Assembly: GCF_024529975.1 (NCBI RefSeq)
Contig: NZ_AP024898.1
Span: 806,001-870,000, forward strand
Direction of reading: 5' to 3'
Length of the DNA: 64,000 nucleotides
DNA from: Vibrio quintilis
Lineage (GTDB): Bacteria; Pseudomonadota; Gammaproteobacteria; Enterobacterales; Vibrionaceae
Numbering within the stretch: the stretch's first letter is position 1; each line of letters opens with the position of its first letter. The position numbers and the translations under genes were made by a program. Below the pieces are notes generated by a model, which searched no databases, was not told the DNA's origin, and saw only the letters and a program-made list of their open reading frames with translations. Below are positions 1 to 7,709 of this stretch, piece after piece.

Positions 1-1
1 A

Positions 2-82
2 ACTCTGAAACCGGGAACCATCCGAAGTCGAATCAGTGCCGGGGAAGAGAGCGCCTTCTTGGAAGGCAACACAAGGCATTGA
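2..82 (+). CDS. 3' end of an upstream gene (partial)
   Basis: Frame 2 is open from the window edge to TGA at 80-82 and encodes 26 residues ending ESAFLEGNTRH. A stretch reading GTIRSRISAGEE resembles the recognition helix of small HTH proteins, but too little is visible to name it. Frame 1 is also open to base 96, so even the frame choice is uncertain. Confidence 0.35.
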   Translation, partial: TLKPGTIRSRISAGEESAFLEGNTRH

Positions 83-100
83 ACACAAGGAACTAAGCGC

Positions 101-415
101 ATGGTTAATAAGCGAAAATTACACGATTCTGTAAATTGTGATATCCCTCAAGAAAAGGAAGCATTTAAAAACGCTTACCGCATCATAAAAACGATCTACA
201 AGCCAGCTCTGAAGCTCGATCCAAATCAGTTTGATGACTTTAATCATGCTGTGACCTCAGTTCTTGAACACATGCCATTCAAACACTTTGACTTCTTTGA
301 AGCGGCTATAAAAGCATTTGAAGCAAGAGAAGACATCTATCATTCGACATCCAGACTTGAGCATTACCTGAGTCAACATGCGATCCGTGAATTGCAGGAA
401 GAACTATCAGCATGA
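101..415 (+). CDS. hypothetical prophage protein, 104 aa
   Basis: Soluble, mostly helical-looking protein with no signal peptide or membrane segment and no motif I recognise. An AAGGA sequence lies about 9 bases before the ATG. Its stop overlaps the ATG of the next gene in an ATGA arrangement at 412-415, so it is translationally coupled to the RepA-like gene. That coupling suggests a replication or regulatory accessory role (inference). Confidence 0.6.
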   Translation: MVNKRKLHDSVNCDIPQEKEAFKNAYRIIKTIYKPALKLDPNQFDDFNHAVTSVLEHMPFKHFDFFEAAIKAFEAREDIYHSTSRLEHYLSQHAIRELQEELSA

Positions 416-1017
416 GCCTAATCAACCAGACCGGCAAACAACGTTCAGACCGCCCCTTGGCGGCGCTGAATCGTGCCGTTCTGGAAAAGGTGGCTCAGTG
501 TCCGTCTTCTTCTTCTGCATTCACTACTGATAACGGCAGGGCGACCCGGCAATCATTTGTCCGGGACATCTGCAAGGTGATGACTGTGCTTGTCAATGAG
601 ATGTGCTTTCGTTCAAACAAAGTCGGTGTCGCAACGGTACACGGCTTTTCACTCAGAACGTGGGGATTCATTGCAGAAGCTGCAAGGCTTCCGGTCTGGC
701 GCGTCAAGCAGTGTGCTAAATATGCCTTTCTGAAGGGCTGGATCACCTCAAAACAGCCCAGAGAACGTTACACCGGGAAAGAAAACCGCGATCAATGGCG
801 CGGGCTGGCATCTATCAAGCGTGTCACCGTCGAATACTTTATTGATTTAGGCATTTACGAACAGTATTTAGAAGCCCGGAAAGCCTCCAAATCATGGCTT
901 GAGCTGCTCGCTAAACGCCTGAATCGACCGGTGAAGTACATTCAAACCCCGATTACCTTATTACGCCGACGCCGCAAAGAAGCGCGTCAGGCCGCATCAG
1001 AACCCATTCATACCTAG
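412..1017 (+). CDS. putative replication initiator, RepA-like winged-helix protein
   Basis: Basic 201-residue protein. Residues about 80-125 (AEAARLPVWRVKQCAKYAF and following) look like a helix-turn-helix/winged helix of the kind found in IncF-type RepA initiators. The C-terminus is very basic (TLLRRRRKEARQAA). It carries none of the HUH motifs of the PM2 P12 rolling-circle Rep. Immediately downstream lies an origin-like region with three DnaA boxes, the usual arrangement for a theta-type Rep and its origin. The role is inferred from this context; a transcriptional regulator remains possible. Confidence 0.55.
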   Translation: MSLINQTGKQRSDRPLAALNRAVLEKVAQCPSSSSAFTTDNGRATRQSFVRDICKVMTVLVNEMCFRSNKVGVATVHGFSLRTWGFIAEAARLPVWRVKQCAKYAFLKGWITSKQPRERYTGKENRDQWRGLASIKRVTVEYFIDLGIYEQYLEARKASKSWLELLAKRLNRPVKYIQTPITLLRRRRKEARQAASEPIHT

Positions 1018-1035
1018 CCTTACTGACGTTGTTTT

Positions 1036-1058
1036 GCCCCTTCACTGGGGCTTTTTTT
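1036..1058 (+). terminator. Rho-independent terminator after the RepA-like gene
   Basis: GCCCC, a short loop and GGGGC followed by seven T, starting 19 bases after the stop of the 412-1017 gene. Confidence 0.8.
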
Positions 1059-1099
1059 GTGCCTGTCGTTTTTTATTGTTCACTTAACAACCAACTGTA

Positions 1100-1410
1100 A
1101 ACAGGTGAGGGGGAATTTAGATCCTTTATCCACATTGCAGATCCTTTTCACTGTTCATTATTTGCCCGTTTTTTTATCCACATGTGGATAAGCCTATGTA
1201 TAGGTAACTAAAACTACTCCCGGTTCACCGGCCCGGTTCACAGCCCCTGTAACCTGCACTCATAGTCTAAAGACTAGAATAGATACCCTTAAGGGTATAA
1301 AGAGTTTTATTTCCTTATCCCCGGAAAACCGGGGATAAAAATACCTCCCATTAAATCGCCTTGGACAACTTGCCTATCAACACTGCATCAGGCGATTTAA
1401 CGGGCCCCAG
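1100..1410 (+). other. candidate DnaA-dependent replication origin of the prophage
   Basis: A gene-free stretch with three exact TTATCCACA DnaA boxes: 1126-1134 (+), 1174-1182 (+) and 1183-1191 (-). The last two are back to back and form one palindrome. Downstream are a direct repeat of CGGTTCAC (about 1216-1240), several small palindromes (AGTCTAAAGACT; TACCCTTAAGGGTA), a CCCCGG/CCGGGG hairpin near 1320-1337 and a long-range inverted repeat ATTAAATCGCC/GGCGATTTAA (about 1351-1401). DnaA boxes, repeats and palindromes next to a Rep-like gene are typical of plasmid-type origins; function is inferred. Confidence 0.6.
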
Positions 1411-1515
1411 AACGAGACTCTTTCAACACAGTCGATCAGCTTCATCATGCGCTTGAGTGACAGGGGCCGTTTCTGTCGCTTCGCGACGGGCTTAGCAGAA
1501 GAGAGGGCGGAAATT

Positions 1516-1542
1516 TTGACATTTAATATGCACACATATACA
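1516..1542 (+). promoter_or_regulatory. candidate sigma70 promoter for the 1584 operon
   Basis: TTGACA at 1516-1521 and TATACA at 1537-1542, spaced 15 bases (16 if ATATAC is used). It lies 42 bases before the ATG at 1584 and overlaps a partly palindromic segment around 1526-1548 that could be an operator. Confidence 0.45.
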
Positions 1543-1583
1543 GTATGCGTGACTTTGGGTGCGTTCTTATTCATAGGTATCAA

Positions 1584-1871
1584 ATGAATATGAGCCAACA
1601 AAATATATCTTCTTCACTTCACGAACAGTTCACGAACAATCTGAACGATATCATCACAGCACGTAACCGGCTTGAAGCCGAATCCCCAAACTGGTCTAAA
1701 GTATCCGTCTATAAACTTGTCGGTGTAGTAAAAGACTATGTGATCAAGAACTTCACCAGTGCAAACCGGATCTTTGATCGCTTTGTTGATCTGTTCCGCA
1801 ATCATCAGGAGCAAATCGACGAGCTGAACCGCAAGTTCTCTTTACTGGATGAGGCCCGGCAGCATGGATAA
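1584..1871 (+). CDS. hypothetical prophage protein, 95 aa
   Basis: Small, soluble, helical-looking protein with no motif I can name. The frame is open from an ATG at 1545, but the ATG at 1584 is preferred because it follows the promoter-like sequence at a normal leader distance; a further ATG lies at 1590. It overlaps the next gene's start at 1864 by eight bases. As first gene of an operon leading into virion genes, a regulatory role is possible but unsupported. Confidence 0.55.
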   Translation: MNMSQQNISSSLHEQFTNNLNDIITARNRLEAESPNWSKVSVYKLVGVVKDYVIKNFTSANRIFDRFVDLFRNHQEQIDELNRKFSLLDEARQHG

Positions 1872-2247
1872 AGACGAAAAAGAAATCCTCGGGTATGTCA
1901 AATGCACGACCCCCGGATGTGATCAGCCGATGGCCGTCACCCGATGCAGCGGAAAAAGAGCTAACTTTCTGATGGGCCGGTGCGAGTGCTGCGGCACAGA
2001 GCAGCGCAGCCGAAAACCGGTTCAGGATTATTTAAGTGGCTACAAGCCACTTGAAGAACTGGACCGGATACCTGAAAAAGCCATTCCTCAAGAACGACAG
2101 CCAGAAGAAAAGCCGGAAACTGTAGAAGGTGAGTTGATCTGCAAAGATGAGCCGAATCACTCCGATGTGAGTAAATGCGTTGTGATAGGCGGGTTATTAG
2201 GTGGCATCTTTGGCGGGTTATTCCGTCTGGCAAGGGCGGTGGCGTAA
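1864..2247 (+). CDS. zinc-ribbon protein with C-terminal hydrophobic segment, 127 aa
   Basis: The N-terminal third has paired cysteines (CTTPGC and later CECCG) suggesting a zinc ribbon. The middle is acidic, proline- and glutamate-rich. The C-terminus has a glycine-rich hydrophobic stretch (VIGGLLGGIFGGLF), a likely membrane anchor. The start at 1864 has a GAGG sequence 8 bases upstream and is preferred over 1849. PM2 encodes a zinc-finger late activator (P14), but membrane association would be unusual for such a factor, so that equivalence is only speculative. Its stop overlaps an ATG at 2247. Confidence 0.6.
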   Translation: MDKDEKEILGYVKCTTPGCDQPMAVTRCSGKRANFLMGRCECCGTEQRSRKPVQDYLSGYKPLEELDRIPEKAIPQERQPEEKPETVEGELICKDEPNHSDVSKCVVIGGLLGGIFGGLFRLARAVA

Positions 2248-2264
2248 TGAGTGGAGAAGATAAA

Positions 2265-2753
2265 ATGAATGATGACTTAAACGATGAAGTAACAGAAACA
2301 GAAGTGCATTCAGAAGCGGATAAAAAGACATTTATTGATGAGCTGGAACAGGACTTTGATCCGGAAGTCGCAAAGCAGAAACAGGAAGAATCACAGGCTC
2401 AGGCAGAAGCTGAAGCAGCGGCGGAGGATATCGCACTAAATTGCGCGAAAGATACCGCACTGATGGTTGTCGGTGTCGCTGAAACCGGGATTCAGGAAAT
2501 GGTTGATGAGCGGCTTGAAATTGGTGAAGCCAATGCTGATAAATTTGCAGATGCTGCCGCGCCGCTTGTGCTCAAATATGGGGTCACTCCGCCTGAATGG
2601 TTGGTGAAATTTAAAGAAGAGGTCATGCTCGGCCTGTCTGTTGCTACAATTGGGTTCAGCCTCTGGAAACAGCACCGGGATTTCAAAAAAGCTGACATGA
2701 AAGCCAGAAAAGCAGAGCTTGAAGCTCAGAAGCTGGAAACCGTATCCGCGTGA
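2265..2753 (+). CDS. acidic prophage membrane protein, 162 aa
   Basis: Strongly acidic N-terminal half with an alanine/glutamate-rich helix (about residues 40-70), then one hydrophobic segment near residues 125-142 (VMLGLSVATIGFSLW) and a charged C-terminus. This fits a virion membrane or membrane-associated phage protein. I chose the ATG at 2265 because GGAG sits 8 bases upstream; an in-frame ATG at 2247, overlapping the previous stop, would add six residues. No family recognised. Confidence 0.6.
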   Translation: MNDDLNDEVTETEVHSEADKKTFIDELEQDFDPEVAKQKQEESQAQAEAEAAAEDIALNCAKDTALMVVGVAETGIQEMVDERLEIGEANADKFADAAAPLVLKYGVTPPEWLVKFKEEVMLGLSVATIGFSLWKQHRDFKKADMKARKAELEAQKLETVSA

Positions 2754-2755
2754 TG

Positions 2756-2860
2756 TAAATCACATTTATATGGCATTCAAGCCATATCCGTATTAGGCAT
2801 CCAAGCCATATAAAGACATATCAATAGAACCGCCCAATATCGGGCGGTTTTTTATTGAGG
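2756..2860 (+). promoter_or_regulatory. intergenic module A: AAGCCATAT repeats plus terminator
   Basis: Starts AAATCACA, carries two AAGCCATAT copies about 26 bases apart, then an ACCGCCC/GGGCGGT hairpin with a T run (2828-2853), then ATTGAGGT, which serves as ribosome binding site for the ATPase gene at 2868. A diverged copy of the whole module lies at 3540-3648. The repeats look like activator or repressor sites. Confidence 0.6.
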
Positions 2861-2867
2861 TGGCATT

Positions 2868-3524
2868 ATGGAGCCAATTAATAACAACAACAGACTTAGC
2901 AACAATCATGCATACGTGGTCGGTATGTCCGGCTCTGGTAAATCATCACTGGCAAAGAAATTACTCATCCTGCCGACAGACCAAGTGGCTATCTACGACC
3001 CCAAACGGGAGTATGACGGCCTGTTACAGGGTCGCAAAATCCGGGTCTATACCCATCCGGGGGAGTTTGCCCGGGCCATGCTTGCCGGACGGGAAACCCG
3101 TCAGGGATTCAAGATAGCCTACAGGCCGAAAGAGTCCAGCCCGGATGACTTCGATCTATTCTGCCGAATCATCTGGGGATGTGGCAACGGCAAACATACC
3201 AAGCCGCTGAAAGTGATATGTGAAGAGGTCGCGGAGAACTCAAAAGGGGCCGGGAAAGCCACAGGTTATCACGGTAAATTATTACGCCTGGGACGCTCCT
3301 ATAACATCCATACGATTAACCTCTTTCAGCGGGGGCAGGAAGTCAGCAAGACGATTATCGATAACTGTGAATATGGCTACATCATGCTAACCAAGACCCC
3401 GAAAAGTCGTCGCTATCTGGAAGATTTAACCGGTATCAGTGAATCGCAGCAATCCAAGCTACAGAAATTTGAGTATTTTAAGCAGTTTGGCGTGACGGTG
3501 GAAAAAGGGAAAATCCGCTGGTAA
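2868..3524 (+). CDS. genome-packaging ATPase, PM2 P9-like (FtsK/HerA superfamily)
   Basis: 218-residue P-loop ATPase. Walker A is GMSGSGKSS at residues 19-27, a Walker B-like strand ends in paired acidic residues (VICEEVAE, about 115-122), and a downstream polar NLFQRGQE segment (about 150) matches the sensor region of HerA/FtsK packaging ATPases. The length is normal for PM2 P9 and PRD1 P9 homologues. It would pump DNA into the membrane-containing capsid. It starts right after the module A terminator with GAGG about 8 bases upstream, and lies just before the capsid gene, as in related viruses. Confidence 0.85.
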   Translation: MEPINNNNRLSNNHAYVVGMSGSGKSSLAKKLLILPTDQVAIYDPKREYDGLLQGRKIRVYTHPGEFARAMLAGRETRQGFKIAYRPKESSPDDFDLFCRIIWGCGNGKHTKPLKVICEEVAENSKGAGKATGYHGKLLRLGRSYNIHTINLFQRGQEVSKTIIDNCEYGYIMLTKTPKSRRYLEDLTGISESQQSKLQKFEYFKQFGVTVEKGKIRW

Positions 3525-3539
3525 ACCGGTGCTTTTGTG

Positions 3540-3648
3540 AGACAAATCACACTTAAGCCATATTGAAGCCATATCCGTGTTAGGTATCGAAGCCGTTTCC
3601 ACCTGTATCAATAAAGCCGTCCGATGTTGGACGGTTTTTTTATTGAGG
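3540..3648 (+). promoter_or_regulatory. intergenic module B: diverged copy of module A
   Basis: Same order as module A: AAATCACA, AAGCCATAT-type repeats, TATCAATA, a CCGTCC/GGACGG hairpin with a T run (3616-3641) and then ATTGAGGT as the ribosome binding site for the next gene (3654). The hairpin arms differ from module A but stay complementary, which indicates selection on structure. Confidence 0.6.
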
Positions 3649-3653
3649 TAGAA

Positions 3654-3767
3654 ATGAAATTAGACGGAAAGAACATTGCAATCATTGCAGCGATTGCGGC
3701 TGTCGTCGCCGCTGGCGTGGTCTGGTCATCAAACAACGTCGATGCCGTTGAAGACGTGCTGAAGTAA
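3654..3767 (+). CDS. small single-TM virion protein, 37 aa
   Basis: Short N-terminus (MKLDGKN), one hydrophobic helix (IAIIAAIAAVVAAGVVW) and a polar tail ending DAVEDVLK. The GAGG of module B is its ribosome binding site. Its place directly before the capsid gene and its likeness to the tiny integral membrane proteins of PM2 virions suggest a virion membrane role (inference). Confidence 0.65.
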   Translation: MKLDGKNIAIIAAIAAVVAAGVVWSSNNVDAVEDVLK

Positions 3768-3776
3768 GGGGGTGAT

Positions 3777-4601
3777 ATGAGTTCAGTCATGAAATTAAAT
3801 TCATTTACCGGGGTAGGTTATGGGGAAAAAGCAACGCTGACTATCCCCACCGGGCCGGTTTATGAAGAAATATTTTTAGAAACCAACCTGACGCCAGCGC
3901 AAATCAAACGTGTTTCCATCACGCTCAACGGTGACGAAATCATTGTTCTGGATGGCGCGCTGATGCGGGCGCTTGAAGCTTATAAGGGGTTAAGTTCAAC
4001 AGAGGGGTTTTATCATATCCCACTGGCTGATATTACCGCGAAAACCAAAGTCGGTATGTATTACACGGCTCTTGTTACAGAAACCGGCGATAACATCATC
4101 CTTGAGGTTGAAATTGCGGATACGTCCGGTGATAACGCGCCGGGTATTGTATTGAAGGGGCATGCAACTGTTTCGACCCGGAAAACATCACGCCGGATTA
4201 TTGTCCCGCAAATTAAACGCCAGACCATGCAGGCGACATCAACCGAAAATGAATTTCTGGATTTGGTGTCCGGGCCGTTGATTTCCGTTCGCCGGATGCA
4301 CTTTTTATCTGACAAGGTGAATGCGCTGGAAATTCACCGTGATTGCACCAAGGTCTACGATACCACAAGAGTTGTAGAACAAATGCGCGCTAAACGCAAC
4401 CGCCGCTTCTGGCAGTCCGGGATGTATCACTTTGACCCGATTATGCGCTGTTTCATGATTTCGGAGCTGTTTAAAACCGCACATACCGATGAGCTGAAAT
4501 TTACGGTGAAAACTGATGAGGCTGTGGGTTCTATCCCTATCGTTGTTGAATCAGTGAAAGTAGTTCAGCCTGCGTTGTTGCCTGAATTATTCCGGAGCTA
4601 A
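3777..4601 (+). CDS. major capsid protein, PM2 P2-like double jelly roll
   Basis: 274 residues, against 269 for PM2 P2. The N-terminal pattern (LNSFTGVGYGEKATLTIPTGPVYEEI, with TPAQIKRVSITLNG soon after) follows the start of PM2 P2 as I recall it (LNS..., LPIGQTYE, TPSQIKNVRVELDG). The rest is beta-rich with no membrane segment. It would form the pseudo-hexagonal trimers of an icosahedral, membrane-lined capsid. AGGGGG lies five bases before the ATG at 3777; an internal ATG at residue 5 is possible. Confidence 0.82.
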   Translation: MSSVMKLNSFTGVGYGEKATLTIPTGPVYEEIFLETNLTPAQIKRVSITLNGDEIIVLDGALMRALEAYKGLSSTEGFYHIPLADITAKTKVGMYYTALVTETGDNIILEVEIADTSGDNAPGIVLKGHATVSTRKTSRRIIVPQIKRQTMQATSTENEFLDLVSGPLISVRRMHFLSDKVNALEIHRDCTKVYDTTRVVEQMRAKRNRRFWQSGMYHFDPIMRCFMISELFKTAHTDELKFTVKTDEAVGSIPIVVESVKVVQPALLPELFRS

Positions 4602-4612
4602 GGAGGGGCGTT

Positions 4613-4915
4613 ATGTCATGGTCACTTGGAGAAATGGCAGATGATGCCCTTGGTTGGGGAAGCGGATTGCTTGATAACGTCAGTGAAACGTACGACTCAC
4701 TGGTTGATTCGATGACCCGCGACGATGCCGGGGTAAACGCCAATACGCAACCGCAATCAACCAAACAGGCAGACAGTCACGGCAATGCCGTGACTGGCAG
4801 CAGCCAGCAGCAGACCACACAGCAGCAGAGTACGGATAAGACCCTGATTTATGTCGGGGGTGGTGTCGCTGCGGTGTTGGTTCTGGGGCTGTTTGTGATT
4901 GCGCTGAAGAAATAA
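4613..4915 (+). CDS. virion membrane protein with C-terminal TM, 100 aa
   Basis: Acidic N-terminus, a long Gln/Ser/Thr-rich middle (about residues 40-75, runs such as SSQQQTTQQQ) and a C-terminal hydrophobic helix ending in KK. AGGAGG sits just before the ATG. The pattern of soluble head, flexible linker and C-terminal anchor recurs in four proteins of this cluster and suits proteins linking capsid to inner membrane. Confidence 0.65.
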   Translation: MSWSLGEMADDALGWGSGLLDNVSETYDSLVDSMTRDDAGVNANTQPQSTKQADSHGNAVTGSSQQQTTQQQSTDKTLIYVGGGVAAVLVLGLFVIALKK

Positions 4916-4925
4916 GGGGGAGCGG

Positions 4926-5087
4926 ATGCCATTAATTTATCTTGTTCCCCTGATGGCCGGAGCAGCCGGAACGCTGGGCTTTGGTGCCGGGTTCTGGTCC
5001 GGCTCAAATGCGACAAAATTACTGAAGCTGGCCGCGCTTGGTGGCGGCGGTTATCTCGCTTACAAGTATGTGAAGGGGGCCAAATGA
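4926..5087 (+). CDS. small glycine-rich membrane protein, 53 aa
   Basis: Two hydrophobic stretches separated by a short polar part (LVPLMAGAAGTLGFGAGFW, then LLKLAALGGGGYLAYKY), ending KGAK. GGGGGAGCGG precedes the ATG. The stop overlaps the next ATG (ATGA at 5084-5087). Probably a virion membrane component. Confidence 0.6.
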   Translation: MPLIYLVPLMAGAAGTLGFGAGFWSGSNATKLLKLAALGGGGYLAYKYVKGAK

Positions 5088-5293
5088 TACCGGGAATAGG
5101 TGGAGGTCTGACAAACAGCGGTTCAATGCCAATCAGTGCAGCCGGTGGCGCAGCAGGCCCGAGTACAGCAAAAGGCCAGAATGATATCGGCGGTATTAAG
5201 AACGGCGCTATCAATTTCGGTGGGGGTGCATCGTCATGGTTGCCTTGGGTTGCAATTGCGGCGGTTGCAGTTGTATGGGTGATGAAGAAATGA
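5084..5293 (+). CDS. virion membrane protein with C-terminal TM, 69 aa
   Basis: Gly/Ser/Ala-rich N-terminal 45 residues followed by one membrane helix (LPWVAIAAVAVVWVMKK) at the extreme C-terminus. ATGA overlaps join it to both neighbours (5084-5087 and 5290-5293). No family recognised; anchored capsid-associated protein by analogy with neighbours. Confidence 0.62.
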   Translation: MIPGIGGGLTNSGSMPISAAGGAAGPSTAKGQNDIGGIKNGAINFGGGASSWLPWVAIAAVAVVWVMKK

Positions 5294-5703
5294 ATTTTAC
5301 ATTAATCCGGCCCGGACGGGCCGACATCAACACGCAATTTTCATTGCTTCGTCCGGCGTTTAACGGGGTTCCGGCGGCGAAATATGAATATCAGTTTTGC
5401 TGTGAAGCCGTGATGAACCGCCGGGCCAGTCTGTACCAGTTGAAGGGGCCGGGGGTATCCGTCCGCTTTGCCGGATATGTCACTGATGACAATCAGTATC
5501 TGATTCTTGCCATGACAGGCCGGGGATTAAAACAGGCCGCGCCACATATCATTGATGCGGTGCGCTCACAGGGTTACGAAACCATTAAATATCATACCGT
5601 CCGGCCCGGTATGACCCGGTTATTAAGGTCATTTGGCTTTACGGTGGTGAAAACATCCGGGCATGAATCTGTATTAACACTCAATCTTGGAGGGCTGCAC
5701 TGA
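5290..5703 (+). CDS. GNAT-like small prophage protein, 137 aa
   Basis: Soluble alpha/beta protein with a GNAT-like layout: a strand YLILAMTGRG, a helix, and YHTVRPGMTRLLRSFGFTVV, where the FGF turn is typical of the last part of acetyltransferase folds. The acetyl-CoA P-loop is not clear, so it may be a structural derivative without activity. The start at 5290 overlaps the previous stop; the open frame extends upstream to 5236, but only as an overlap with the previous gene. Confidence 0.55.
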   Translation: MNFTLIRPGRADINTQFSLLRPAFNGVPAAKYEYQFCCEAVMNRRASLYQLKGPGVSVRFAGYVTDDNQYLILAMTGRGLKQAAPHIIDAVRSQGYETIKYHTVRPGMTRLLRSFGFTVVKTSGHESVLTLNLGGLH

Positions 5704-6416
5704 TGGGAGGCGGAGGAAGTTCAAAAAGCAGTAATACCACAACCAATACCAACACGAGCGGAACCAGTGCCATATCCGGCGATAATTTGGGGGTGGTCAT
5801 CAGTGGTGCGAACAACAGCACACTGAATGCGACCATGACAGACCAGGGCGCTATCAAAGCAGCGGCAGACATCGCCGGGGCTGCGATTAAAGGCAATTCG
5901 GCGGCGGTCTCCAATGCACTGAATTTTGGTGAAAGTGCGCTTGATTTCGGCTCTGATGCACTCAAATCAAATCAGAAGGTCACACATGATGCACTGGACT
6001 TTGGGTCTGATGCACTGAAATCGAATCAGAAGGCGTTGGACAGTGCGTTTTCATTCGGTCAGTCATCTGTCAAAGCGGCGCTTCAGTCCAATGAAAGCAC
6101 CGTGAAACGGGCTTTATCAACAGCTCAGGAATCATTTTCTGATGCATTAGATTTCGGCACCGACGCCGCCAAACGTCAGACTGAAACCGCAAAATCAGCG
6201 ATGGATAATCTGAGAAAGAACAACTCAGAGACGATTAATGCGGTGAAGACAATGGCGAACCAGACCAACGAGAACGCCAGAGCGGCGTTAACAATGGCCG
6301 GAAATACGGCACAGCGTAGTCAGACGGGTTCTTCATCGGACATGATGAAGGTTTCTCTGGCTGTGGCTGCGGCGTTCGGTGTGGCCATGATTGCGATTGT
6401 AGCCATGAGGAGATAA
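5703..6416 (+). CDS. repeat-containing fibre-like membrane protein, 237 aa
   Basis: N-terminus MGGGGSSKSS followed by a Thr/Asn/Ser-rich tract. The centre (about residues 75-135) has repeats built on ALDFGSDALKSNQK and diverged versions, then a long Ala/Gln-rich coiled-coil-like section, and a single C-terminal helix (VSLAVAAAFGVAMIAIVAM) ending in RR. This looks like an elongated virion stalk or membrane tether. The near-exact DNA repeats at about 5934-6033 could vary in number by slippage. The name is descriptive only. Confidence 0.6.
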   Translation: MGGGGSSKSSNTTTNTNTSGTSAISGDNLGVVISGANNSTLNATMTDQGAIKAAADIAGAAIKGNSAAVSNALNFGESALDFGSDALKSNQKVTHDALDFGSDALKSNQKALDSAFSFGQSSVKAALQSNESTVKRALSTAQESFSDALDFGTDAAKRQTETAKSAMDNLRKNNSETINAVKTMANQTNENARAALTMAGNTAQRSQTGSSSDMMKVSLAVAAAFGVAMIAIVAMRR

Positions 6417-6419
6417 CTG

Positions 6420-7028
6420 ATGATTATCAAACCCAATCACCAGACATCAATAGCCGTGGGCGGGAAGGGGCGTTACCTGATTGTCCGTTCCACATCTGCC
6501 CCGGTGTTTATCTCTGCCGACGGCCTGCGCCCGCAACGGCTCCAGACCGGGGACCGGATTAATGTCGAGCAGTTCAATCAAATGTTTGTAGAGCATCGCC
6601 AGACCAGTGATGTGAATTTTGACTATCAGATTTCGGATTTGGAGCACAAACCGGCGGCAACGGATGACATTGTGATTCGCCGGATTGTAGAGCCGATTCA
6701 GTTTGAAGCACATGTGTCGGTCAATGACGGGCTGAAGGTGCAGGAAATCACCCCGTCACTGATGACGGCACTGGATGATGTGACGTTACCACCGGGGCAA
6801 TCTGTCCGGCTGACGGCCGGGGGCTTTCGTCAGGTGACGGTTCAGGTGATTAGTGACGAACTGACCCCGGTCAGAATCGGCGGGGGGACCGTGAGCGCAA
6901 CACGCGGCCTGTTAGTGCTCGGCAGCAAATCCGCGATTGGTTCACTCAGTGTTGATTTTTCCGGGGCGGTGCATGCGTACAACGCCAGTGATAAAACCGC
7001 AAAACTAACCATTGTGGGGGTGAAATGA
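6420..7028 (+). CDS. putative virion structural protein, 202 aa
   Basis: Beta-rich, soluble protein without TM or signal. Start and stop are tightly packed with the neighbours (ATGA overlap at 7025). Its position between the repeat/stalk protein and the coiled-coil protein makes a vertex or spike component reasonable, but no family signature is recognised. Confidence 0.55.
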   Translation: MIIKPNHQTSIAVGGKGRYLIVRSTSAPVFISADGLRPQRLQTGDRINVEQFNQMFVEHRQTSDVNFDYQISDLEHKPAATDDIVIRRIVEPIQFEAHVSVNDGLKVQEITPSLMTALDDVTLPPGQSVRLTAGGFRQVTVQVISDELTPVRIGGGTVSATRGLLVLGSKSAIGSLSVDFSGAVHAYNASDKTAKLTIVGVK

Positions 7029-7552
7029 ATATTACCAGTGCAATAGATTTATCCGCTGATTTTGCGGCGCTGGCTGAGAAACTCGCGGCAACTCAGACAG
7101 AGATGCAGAGCAGCCAGAGCGCTTTATCAGAAGCGGTCACAGAAAAGCTTGATGCAGTGAACACAAATGTCACTGAATCACTCAGCTCTGTCAGTGAGCA
7201 GACATCGACAACACTCACACAGACCAGAACAGCGCTTGAATCGGCGATTGAATCAACAAAAACGGCTGTTGCAGCGACAGAAACAGCGGTGATTGCTGCT
7301 TGCTCCGATTCAAGAACAAAAGTTCTGACGGCCATCAGTAATCACAGCGTGATACGACGCATTTATAAAATCACAACCAAAACAAGCAGAACTATCACTA
7401 TTCCATCGGTCAATCCAGCGAAAACGTTTGTAAACGTGAATGTAGAGGACTCAGCAGGATATGCCGTCTTAACCTCAGCAACAACGCTGAATCTGACCCG
7501 GATTGGTTCAACTGATAAATGGATGAGAATACAGGTCATTGAATATGTTTAG
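7025..7552 (+). CDS. putative spike/fibre protein, coiled coil plus beta domain, 175 aa
   Basis: Residues about 10-105 form an Ala/Ser/Thr-rich heptad-like coiled coil. Residues 110-175 form a beta-rich domain with TTKTSRTITIPSVNPAK and LNLTRIGSTDKWMRIQVIEYV. Phage adsorption proteins often share this layout, so a receptor-binding spike is inferred. The last codons overlap the start of the next gene at 7545. Confidence 0.5.
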   Translation: MNITSAIDLSADFAALAEKLAATQTEMQSSQSALSEAVTEKLDAVNTNVTESLSSVSEQTSTTLTQTRTALESAIESTKTAVAATETAVIAACSDSRTKVLTAISNHSVIRRIYKITTKTSRTITIPSVNPAKTFVNVNVEDSAGYAVLTSATTLNLTRIGSTDKWMRIQVIEYV

Positions 7553-7709
7553 TGTACAACTTGATGAAAACAATATTGTTGTCGGAGTGATGTCATTTGC
7601 GCCTCAAGTGCCTAATCAAATTGCTGTACAGGCATTTGACGATAGTTTGATTGGCAAGCAATACATCAACGGCCAGTTCACAGAGCCGGAGCCAGCAAAC
7701 AATGAATAA
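7545..7709 (+). CDS. small prophage protein, 54 aa
   Basis: MFSVQLDENNIVVGVMSF, then a short beta-rich body including KQYINGQFTEPEP. This resembles the small C-terminal or assembly-chaperone modules found after phage tail-fibre genes (for example YVDNGQFV-type motifs), consistent with its place right after the putative spike. Overlaps neighbours on both sides. Confidence 0.55.
   Translation: MFSVQLDENNIVVGVMSFAPQVPNQIAVQAFDDSLIGKQYINGQFTEPEPANNE

Noticed and set aside
495..746. Minus-strand open frame inside the RepA-like gene
   Set aside because: Shadow of the plus-strand gene; no ribosome binding site and no operon context.
1377..1601. Minus-strand 74-codon frame in the origin region
   Set aside because: Covers the promoter and palindromes of the origin/operon start; low-complexity product.
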